A stretch of DNA of 20,278 nt from the NCBI GenBank assembly GCA_041846495.1, contig JBGZEX010000088.1, positions 1 through 20,278 of the forward strand, in the 5' to 3' direction. The translations under genes and the position numbers were made by a program. Shown piece after piece: positions 14,968 through 20,278 of this stretch (the stretch's first letter is position 1; each line of letters opens with the position of its first letter). Source of the DNA: JBGZEX01 sp041846495. GTDB taxonomy: Bacteria; Bacteroidota; Bacteroidia; Bacteroidales; Marinifilaceae. The notes below the pieces were generated by a model. The model saw only the letters and a program-made list of their open reading frames with translations, had not been told where the DNA came from and searched no databases.

Positions 14968-15866
14968 AAAAAATTTATGCATATGTCCGCAGTTTCAGAC
15001 TGCGGACGCTTCCTCTTTCCCTTGCCGGTATAATTACAGGTTCACTTCTTGCCCTGTCCGGAGGAAATTTTAACCGGTCGGCTTTCATATGGGCCATTCT
15101 CACGACCCTTTCGCTCCAAATATTGGCAAATCTCTGCAATGAAATCGGAGATTTGAAAAAAGGAACGGATAATATCCATCGTTTAGGTCCCATACGCAGC
15201 ATTCAATCCGGAATATTAAATTCGAAAGAATTCAAACGAGTCATCCTTATTTTCATCATCTTATCCTGTATTTCAGGCTGTTTCTTAATCGGTTCGGCAT
15301 TTTCCGACCTCTTAACCCCCATCCCCCTTATATTCGCCCTGTTAGGCATATTATCCATTTTTGCCGCGATAAAATACACCGTCGGGAAAAGGGCGTACGG
15401 ATATCACGGATGGGGTGATATTTCCGTACTCGTCTTCTTCGGCTGGTTATCCGTTGCCGGTTCCTATTTCATCATGACCAAAAATATTACCCCCTCGATA
15501 TTTTTACCCGCCACATCCATAGGTTTTTTATCCGTTGCCGTTTTGAACATGAATAATATCCGGGATATGGAAAACGATAAAGCTTGTAATAAAAGGACGA
15601 TACCGGTAATTATCGGCATACGAAAAGCAAAAATATACGAATATTGTCTCGTAATATCGGCTATTTTATTACTTCTGATTTACGTATTATGTACAAGGAG
15701 TGATTCCTGGAAATTCTATGTTTTTTTAATCACGACTCCTCTTTTTATCAGACATTTATATAATACGGCTACCCGGAGTGGCAAAAATCTCGACGGAGAA
15801 CTTCGCTCACTATCCCTTGCCACCCTCCTTTGCTCGCTGACTTTTTCCTTAGGGCAAATTTTCTAA
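14928..15866 (+). CDS. menA: 1,4-dihydroxy-2-naphthoate prenyltransferase-like (UbiA family)
   Basis: MenA attaches the polyprenyl tail to dihydroxynaphthoate, the membrane step of menaquinone synthesis. The 312-residue protein is polytopic with about eight hydrophobic segments. The first substrate motif is NLCNEIGDLKKGTD (69-81, Asp75 and Asp81), with Glu where many members have Asp. The second is NNIRDMENDKACNKRT (about 205-220), binding Mg-diphosphate. 'LRTLPLSLAGIITGS' at the N-terminus is also typical. The start at 14928 follows a strong Shine-Dalgarno within arcA, so translation is probably coupled to arcA. A link between arginine deimination and quinone synthesis is not obvious, and the overlap may be simple compaction. 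Other UbiA-family substrates cannot be excluded. Confidence 0.87.
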   Translation: MYDNAHQSQFRKVKKIYAYVRSFRLRTLPLSLAGIITGSLLALSGGNFNRSAFIWAILTTLSLQILANLCNEIGDLKKGTDNIHRLGPIRSIQSGILNSKEFKRVILIFIILSCISGCFLIGSAFSDLLTPIPLIFALLGILSIFAAIKYTVGKRAYGYHGWGDISVLVFFGWLSVAGSYFIMTKNITPSIFLPATSIGFLSVAVLNMNNIRDMENDKACNKRTIPVIIGIRKAKIYEYCLVISAILLLLIYVLCTRSDSWKFYVFLITTPLFIRHLYNTATRSGKNLDGELRSLSLATLLCSLTFSLGQIF

Positions 15867-17524
15867 ACGAATATGACGAGTAGCAACTGCGCTATTATAA
15901 CCCTAAGGAACATCGTCATCGGATATACGGTAGCATAAGCTACGGCAGCCCGTTCGCCATCCGTAACCCCATTTACATAATTCAAAGCCATGGGATTAGA
16001 CATACTCCCGCATACCATACCCGAAACTTCGGCAAAATTCATTCGAGTGAATTTCAATGCAAGCCCCCCTACAACCGAAATCGGTATAACGGTAATCATA
16101 AATCCCAAACATAACCACAACAGACCTTCCGGCCGAAAAACAGTGGCAAAAAAATGTTCCCCTGCAGAAATCCCGAGACAGGCCAAGTAAAGCGTAAGTC
16201 CCAATCGTTGCAACATAAGGTTGGCTCCTCGCGTAGTATAGGTCACCACTTTAAAACGAGGCCCGAAACCACCTATCAATATACCCATTATCATAGGCCC
16301 TCCGGCCAATCCTATTTTCACCGGCACGGATATTCCGGGTATGGCAAAAGGGATGCTTCCTACAACAAGTCCCGACAACATTCCGATGAATATTGCTACC
16401 AGATTGGGTTCGTTCAATTCTTTATAACGATTACCCAAAAAATCGGATACTTTATCCAGGGCCGCTTTTTCTCCCACCATAATCAATTTATCTCCGAATT
16501 GCAATACGAAATCGGAAGAAGGCAATAATTCCACACCAGCCCTAAAAATACGGGTCACATTTACTCCGTATAAGGTTCTCAATTTCAGCATCCCCAATTT
16601 CTCCCCGTTCAATTCCCGCTTGGTAACTATCATTTTTCTCGAAATCAGATTGGAATCTATTGCATTCCAATCTATTCCCTCCTTATTCCAATCCATAGCT
16701 CCTTGTCTGCCGAACAATGCGGAAAGAGCTTCCACATCGTTCTTTTCCGTTACTATCAAAAGTCTGTCGTTTTTCTCTATAAGGGTGTCCGAAGTAGGTA
16801 TAATCAACTTTCCCGCCCTCCATAATCGGGAAATAACGAATTTATTGGCTGTAAACGAAGCTATCTCCCGTATGGAACGCTGCGATATACCCGGATTTTC
16901 CACAATAAATTCGGCAATAAAAGTATTTTTCGCTTTATCCCGGCTTACAGGTTCTTTTCTTATCCGTTTTTTAAATATAAAATGGAGCAATGCAAGTCCG
17001 AAAATCACACCCACAACACCCAAAGGATAGGTTACGGCACAACCTAAAGCCGGATCCGTATATTCGACATTCAGCATCTTCAAAGTTTGCTGAGCCGCAC
17101 CCAAAGCAGGCGTATTGGTAACGGCTCCGCTCAATATGCCCATCATATTGGGAAGCGACACATCGAATGCGTAATGAAACCCCAAAGTCAAAAAAGAGCC
17201 GAGCAATACGACGACAAATGCAAATAAATTCAAACAAAGCCCGCCTTTGCGAAAACTTCCGGAAAATCCGGGCCCCACCTGAAGGCCTAAAGCATATATG
17301 AATAAAACCAAACCGAAACTTTCCGCATACTCCAACATTTTTTTATCCAAACCGAAACCGTAATGTCCTGCCAATATGCCTGTAAAAAACACGAAAGTCA
17401 CTCCGAGCGATATCCCCTTTAAAGAAATCTTATTGAGCAAAAGTCCTACGGATGCCACCAAAGAAATTACAATTATCGCCTGAACGACCGAATATTCGAA
17501 AAATAATGTATTCAACCACTCCAT
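15863..17524 (-). CDS. AspT/YidE-type transporter with two RCK_C domains
   Basis: This is a 553-residue membrane protein of the aspartate:alanine-exchanger-like family (YidE/YbjL duplication). A first block of about five helices contains the conserved LFIYALGLQVGPGF and 'SGAVTNTPALGAAQQTL'. Two soluble TrkA-C (RCK_C) domains cover about 190-350 (for example 'RLWRAGKLIIPTSDTLIEKN' and 'GDKLIMVGEKAALDKV'). A second block repeats the first, with GLAGGPMIMGILIGGFG and 'GSMSNPMALNYVNG'. The substrate is unknown; an amino or dicarboxylic acid is possible. I chose the ATG at 17524; the frame opens 18 codons earlier only at a TTG. A -7 box at 17543-17550 lies just upstream of 17524, supporting the choice. 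The stop overlaps that of menA. Confidence 0.9.
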   Translation of the reverse strand: MEWLNTLFFEYSVVQAIIVISLVASVGLLLNKISLKGISLGVTFVFFTGILAGHYGFGLDKKMLEYAESFGLVLFIYALGLQVGPGFSGSFRKGGLCLNLFAFVVVLLGSFLTLGFHYAFDVSLPNMMGILSGAVTNTPALGAAQQTLKMLNVEYTDPALGCAVTYPLGVVGVIFGLALLHFIFKKRIRKEPVSRDKAKNTFIAEFIVENPGISQRSIREIASFTANKFVISRLWRAGKLIIPTSDTLIEKNDRLLIVTEKNDVEALSALFGRQGAMDWNKEGIDWNAIDSNLISRKMIVTKRELNGEKLGMLKLRTLYGVNVTRIFRAGVELLPSSDFVLQFGDKLIMVGEKAALDKVSDFLGNRYKELNEPNLVAIFIGMLSGLVVGSIPFAIPGISVPVKIGLAGGPMIMGILIGGFGPRFKVVTYTTRGANLMLQRLGLTLYLACLGISAGEHFFATVFRPEGLLWLCLGFMITVIPISVVGGLALKFTRMNFAEVSGMVCGSMSNPMALNYVNGVTDGERAAVAYATVYPMTMFLRVIIAQLLLVIFV

Positions 17525-17542
17525 ATACCAATATTTAGACTG

Positions 17543-17550
17543 CAAAGTTA
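17543..17550 (-). promoter_or_regulatory. -7 box of the transporter gene
   Basis: On the minus strand TAACTTTG matches TAnnTTTG. A -33 TTTG at correct spacing is not clear. The leader to the ATG at 17524 would be only about 12 nt. Confidence 0.45.
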
Positions 17551-17582
17551 AGGGATTAAATCGAAAAAATCCGGACAACCCG

Positions 17583-17605
17583 AAATCTAATCGAAATTTA
17601 GATTT
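17583..17605. repeat. 8-bp inverted repeat between divergent genes
   Basis: AAATCTAA (17583-17590) and TTAGATTT (17598-17605) are exact complements around 7 nt. The pair lies in the 132-bp region between the diverging transporter and CNNM-like genes. It could be an operator, but it is AT-rich and short. Confidence 0.3.
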
Positions 17606-17656
17606 TTATTTTTACAGTCTTTTATTTTTTAACTACATTCGCAAAAATAACCAGAG

Positions 17657-18946
17657 ATGAAATTCATAATCGTCTTATTATTAATTAGCGTAAACGGGAT
17701 TTTAGCCATGTATGAAATGGCCGTAGTCTCCTCTCATAAAATAAAATTGAAAAATGCAGCCCGAAAAGGCAGTAAAGCAGCTTCAAGGGTAGTTAAAATG
17801 ACTATAGAACCGGAAAAAATCCTGTCTACAATTCAGGTGGGCATAACTCTTATAGGTATCGTATCCGGAGCCTATGGAGGAATAGCTTTAGCCGGTGAAG
17901 TCGTTCCTCTTTTCGAGCAAATTCCCGCATTAAAAGATTCCGCCTTTCAAGCAGCCACCGTAACGGTTGTCGCCATTATCACCTATCTCTCTTTAGTCAT
18001 TGGCGAATTAGTACCCAAATCCGTAGCTTTGAACAACCCGGAAAAAATCGCCATGATATTTTCCGGTCCCATGATATTTCTTTCCAAAGTATTCTATCCT
18101 TTCGTATGGTTTCTTTCCATATCCACCCGATTTTTCAATAAGCTATTCGGCATATCCTCCGGTAAGGAAAAACCGCTTACGGAAGATGAAATAAAAATGC
18201 TTTTGATACAAAGTTACGAACAAGGCGTCATTAATAAGGAAGAATCCCGTATGTTGAAAGAAGTGCTGCGTTTTGGAGACAAAAGGACTTTCGAGCTTAT
18301 GACGCCGCGCAAAAACATCATTTACATCAATACGGACGATTCGAAAGAAAAAGTTTTGCAAATTATCAAAACCCACCAATTCAGCCGTTATATGTTATGT
18401 GAAAACGATATCGAAATAATAGCCGGAATCATTCATATCAAAGACCTTATCGGATTATTGAACGGCCGTAAAGATTGGGATCTGAGAAATATCGCACAGG
18501 AACCCGTTTTCATACCGGAGAATCTACATGTTATCAAAACTTTAGAAGTTTTAAAGAAAGAGAAAAAAAGTTTCGGCATCGTCGTAAACGAATACGGAGG
18601 TGTAGAAGGACTCATCACTCTCCACGACCTTGCTGAAAACATATTCGGAGAAATTCTCGAAGAAAATGAAGAACCTCATATGGATATATTGAAACGAAAG
18701 GACGGCAGTTTATTAGTAAATGCATCCATGCTCATAGATGATTTTATTGATCGATTAGACATAGAAGAAAAATCCGAATTCGAAAAAGAAGGATTCGCCA
18801 CCTTGGGAGGACTTGCCATGTATATTTTAGACCGTATTCCTACCGAAGGCGATACATTCGAATATGCCGGACTACATTTCGAAATCATTGACATGGATGG
18901 AAGTCGTGTCGATAAAATACTTGTTACTCTTCCCGCTTCGCTCTAA
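17657..18946 (+). CDS. CNNM/CorC-type membrane protein (DUF21-CBS-CorC_HlyC)
   Basis: This 429-residue protein is of the class often called hemolysin family; characterised relatives are Mg2+ or cation exporters. The DUF21 membrane domain (1 to about 180) has about four segments and the conserved NGILAMYEMAVVSSHK, 'ILSTIQVGITLIGIVSGAYG' and VIGELVPKSVALNNPE. Then a TEDEIKMLL linker leads into a CBS pair (about 210-340) with LMTPRKNIIYI and 'FGIVVNEYGGVEGLITLHDL'. The C-terminal CorC_HlyC domain (about 350-429) contains FATLGGLAMYILDRIPTEGD. Every expected part is intact. It diverges from a transporter gene, and no partner gene follows closely. The start at 17657 puts the first helix directly at the N-terminus, as in the family. 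Confidence 0.94.
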   Translation: MKFIIVLLLISVNGILAMYEMAVVSSHKIKLKNAARKGSKAASRVVKMTIEPEKILSTIQVGITLIGIVSGAYGGIALAGEVVPLFEQIPALKDSAFQAATVTVVAIITYLSLVIGELVPKSVALNNPEKIAMIFSGPMIFLSKVFYPFVWFLSISTRFFNKLFGISSGKEKPLTEDEIKMLLIQSYEQGVINKEESRMLKEVLRFGDKRTFELMTPRKNIIYINTDDSKEKVLQIIKTHQFSRYMLCENDIEIIAGIIHIKDLIGLLNGRKDWDLRNIAQEPVFIPENLHVIKTLEVLKKEKKSFGIVVNEYGGVEGLITLHDLAENIFGEILEENEEPHMDILKRKDGSLLVNASMLIDDFIDRLDIEEKSEFEKEGFATLGGLAMYILDRIPTEGDTFEYAGLHFEIIDMDGSRVDKILVTLPASL

Positions 18947-19101
18947 AAATCACCATTTCCCCTACGCAAACAATCTCGCGAGAGAATTCGCAAATAAAAA
19001 AATTCTCTTCGTGCAGTATTTCCCGTTTATCGGATTTATCATTACGTACGTACAATCCCGCTTAAACGCGGTAAAATTTTAAATTTTAACAAAAAACTTA
19101 A

Positions 19102-19656
19102 ATGATGAAAGCAAGAAAATTTGCATTAAGCACATTGGCTGTAGCCATTATCATGTCGGTATCCGTATCTTGTAAGAAAGACAAAAAAGACAACCCCCGT
19201 CCCAGAGTAATTAGCGTTATAGGTGCATTTAAAGGAGATATGACGAAAATGGCTCCTAATAGTCCGAAATGGAATACGGAAGCAAAGGTAATGCATAAAG
19301 ATATTACGTTCACAACTTTCCCCTGGAAAGAATTACTAAAAGACTCGAAAACCCCCGAAGGAATAGTCAATTCTTTGGAAAAAATACTTAAAAATATCTC
19401 CTACAAACTTTCCTATACCGAAAAAATGAATGCGGAAAAGAATGGTATTCACATGGATATCAAAACGACACCATTGAATTTCGAACTGGAGAAGAAAAAA
19501 ATCTCGGTATATACCTCCGTTCCGGAAAAAGGAAGTTATACGGAAAAGGATAAAAAACTGAAATTCGTATTAAGTCTCGACAGCGTAAAACTCAACAATG
19601 TAAAATTAGACGTTTTGAAAACGACAAAATACGCTATCGAATTGACAAAAAAATAA
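19102..19656 (+). CDS. Small lipoprotein of unknown function
   Basis: This is a 184-residue protein with a lysine/arginine n-region, hydrophobic core (ALSTLAVAIIMSVSV) and lipobox ending VSC, Cys at about 24, then a charged KKDKKD linker typical of surface or outer-membrane lipoproteins in Bacteroidota. The mature domain is lysine-rich with alternating strands (HMDIKTTPLNFEL, KKISVYTSV, KLKFVLSLDSVKLNNVKLDV) and looks beta-rich. It loosely resembles Bacteroidales DUF4840-type lipoproteins, but I would not claim the family. Tandem ATGs at 19102 and 19105 make the exact start ambiguous. It is preceded by a 155-bp gap and followed at 113 bp by a strong terminator, so it is probably transcribed alone. 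Confidence 0.78.
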   Translation: MMKARKFALSTLAVAIIMSVSVSCKKDKKDNPRPRVISVIGAFKGDMTKMAPNSPKWNTEAKVMHKDITFTTFPWKELLKDSKTPEGIVNSLEKILKNISYKLSYTEKMNAEKNGIHMDIKTTPLNFELEKKKISVYTSVPEKGSYTEKDKKLKFVLSLDSVKLNNVKLDVLKTTKYAIELTKK

Positions 19657-19768
19657 TCAAACTGCATATTTTAAAGAGATGATGAAAAGATCCTAATTGT
19701 GTATTGTTTTACTTCCCGTTTATAATATACGAAGAAGTAACCGTACTCAAGATTTTGTGCAAAACTGA

Positions 19769-19800
19769 GGGTGTGTCGTAATTTTGACACACCCCTTTTT
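19769..19800 (+). terminator. Intrinsic terminator
   Basis: GGGTGTGTC (19769-19777) pairs perfectly with GACACACCC (19786-19794) around an 8-nt loop, followed by C and five T. It probably ends the lipoprotein transcript from 19102. Confidence 0.82.
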
Positions 19801-20025
19801 AAATATAAAAATTGACCGATTCCGCTTTTTTCAGGATACAAAATTCAGTATTTAAACGTAAAATTTCCGAAGTTAAGTTTAAAGAGTTAACTTTAAAAGC
19901 GGGAAAAATTATGTTTTCCGATAAAGACAGTTTAATTATTTTTCCAAGTCGGCAGGAAAAACAGTTAGAGAAGCAAATCATTGGAAAAGAGAAAAGTAGT
20001 ATCGATAATTTCTTATAAAAATTGT
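19801..20025. other. Intergenic stretch with a doubtful short frame
   Basis: A plus-strand frame from a TTG at 19812 to 20018 is open for 68 codons (with an internal ATG near 19911). It shows no family resemblance, has a lysine-rich AT-driven composition and no clear promoter. It could be a remnant of a gene or plain non-coding DNA; I do not call it a CDS. Confidence 0.35.
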
Positions 20026-20060
20026 CTATCTCCTTTTTTCGAGACGAAAAAAAGAGATAG
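20026..20060. repeat. 16-bp near-perfect hairpin
   Basis: CTATCTCCTTTTTTCG (20026-20041) pairs with 20045-20060 with one C/A mismatch and a 3-nt loop. The T and A runs are inside the stem and no T-run follows, so it is not a classic terminator. An outer TTGTC/GACAA pair (20022-20026, 20066-20070) could extend an alternative fold. Confidence 0.55.
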
Positions 20061-20109
20061 TTGCCGACAAAAGTTCTTTGACATATTGAAAATCAGGACA
20101 TAAATAATG

Positions 20110-20140
20110 TTGTCGATTATAGGGGATTTTTATATATTTG
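20110..20140 (+). promoter_or_regulatory. Candidate promoter for the gene at the window end
   Basis: TTG at 20110-20112, 20 nt, then TATATTTG at 20133-20140 gives a good -7 match and a partial -33. A second TAnnTTTG (TAGCTTTG) lies at 20209-20216, too close to the ATG to give a leader. An upstream TTCTTTGACATATTG segment (20073-20087) offers another TTTG, but with no matching -7 box. Confidence 0.5.
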
Positions 20141-20166
20141 GCACTATAAAATATTTTGTGTAAATG

Positions 20167-20201
20167 TAAAATACGGGATTCAGTCTGGGTTCCGTATTTT
20201 A
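20167..20201 (+). promoter_or_regulatory. Leader hairpin upstream of the last gene
   Basis: TAAAATACGG (20167-20176) and CCGTATTTTA (20192-20201) form a perfect 10-bp stem with a 15-nt loop, followed by TATTTAAT. If transcription starts near 20147 this lies in the 5' leader and ends 19 nt before the ATG at 20221. It could act as an attenuator or shield the start region. Confidence 0.5.
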
Positions 20202-20220
20202 TATTTAATAGCTTTGCAAA

Positions 20221-20278
20221 ATGAAGAAGATTATGAAAGAGAAGAATCATGTAGTGCCTGATGAGGTATTAAGTAAGG
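20221..20278 (+). CDS. Partial CDS, 5' end only
   Basis: The frame ATG AAG AAG ATT ATG AAA ... is open to the window end (19 full codons, beginning MKKIMKEKNHVVPDEVLSK). A second ATG at 20233 could be the true start. A promoter at 20110-20140 and a leader hairpin precede it. Too little is present to name a family; the charged, non-hydrophobic N-terminus suggests a cytoplasmic protein. Confidence 0.5.
   Translation, partial: MKKIMKEKNHVVPDEVLSK

Noticed and set aside
19812..20018. 68-codon frame after the terminator
   Set aside because: TTG start, no homology I recognise, AT-driven composition; described only as an intergenic stretch.
1..20278. CRISPR array, tRNA, rRNA or toxin-antitoxin pair
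   Set aside because: No regularly spaced repeats, cloverleaf-like segments, conserved rRNA stretches or paired small toxin and antitoxin genes were seen on reading both strands.

Overview
The window looks like a piece of a Bacteroidales (Bacteroidota) chromosome. Supporting signs are Bacteroidales-type promoters (TTTG, about 19 nt, then TAnnTTTG), lipoproteins with an S-C lipobox, weak ribosome-binding sites, a Bacteroides-type TOPRIM primase, and a tyrosine integrase carrying the 'FTGLAFAD' variant typical of the phylum. I cannot name the species. No rRNA, tRNA or CRISPR array is visible.

Region 1 (1 to about 5460) is a decayed mobile-element graveyard. An IS21-family insertion sequence (13-2556) has readable ~50 bp terminal inverted repeats, but both genes are dead. 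istA has three frameshifts. istB has a frame-breaking deletion exactly where the Walker B motif should be. The IS abuts a minus-strand fragment of a mobilizable-element TOPRIM primase. Further right are an intrinsic terminator, a 37-codon stub resembling the N-terminus of an element-borne HTH protein, a CPBP membrane protease-like gene, a lipoprotein gene with a very clear promoter, and a C-terminal integrase fragment whose catalytic tyrosine position is His. The fragment stops at a junction near 5460, just short of an apparently orphaned leftward promoter in the mutY upstream region.

Region 2 (about 5465-18946) is ordinary chromosome. mutY overlaps a DUF454 membrane protein gene. These are followed by an unrecognised membrane protein, a DUF5700-like secreted HEXXH peptidase, and a promoter-led pair of a membrane-anchored coiled-coil protein and formate-tetrahydrofolate ligase, closed by a hairpin. 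A membrane metallophosphoesterase comes next. An arginine deiminase gene then overlaps a menA-like prenyltransferase gene, whose Shine-Dalgarno lies in the codons of the deiminase's catalytic Gly-rich loop. menA meets an AspT/YidE-type transporter gene tail to tail with overlapping stop codons. Diverging from the transporter is a CNNM/CorC-type (DUF21-CBS-CorC_HlyC) protein.

Region 3 (18947-20278) holds a small lipoprotein gene, a strong terminator, and a long intergenic stretch with a near-perfect hairpin, a promoter and a leader hairpin. The window ends in the first 19 codons of another gene.

I see no convincing new multi-gene system. The most interesting points are the layered decay of the element, the recombination scar next to mutY, the dual-coding Shine-Dalgarno in arcA, and a few perfect palindromes that the annotation does not explain.
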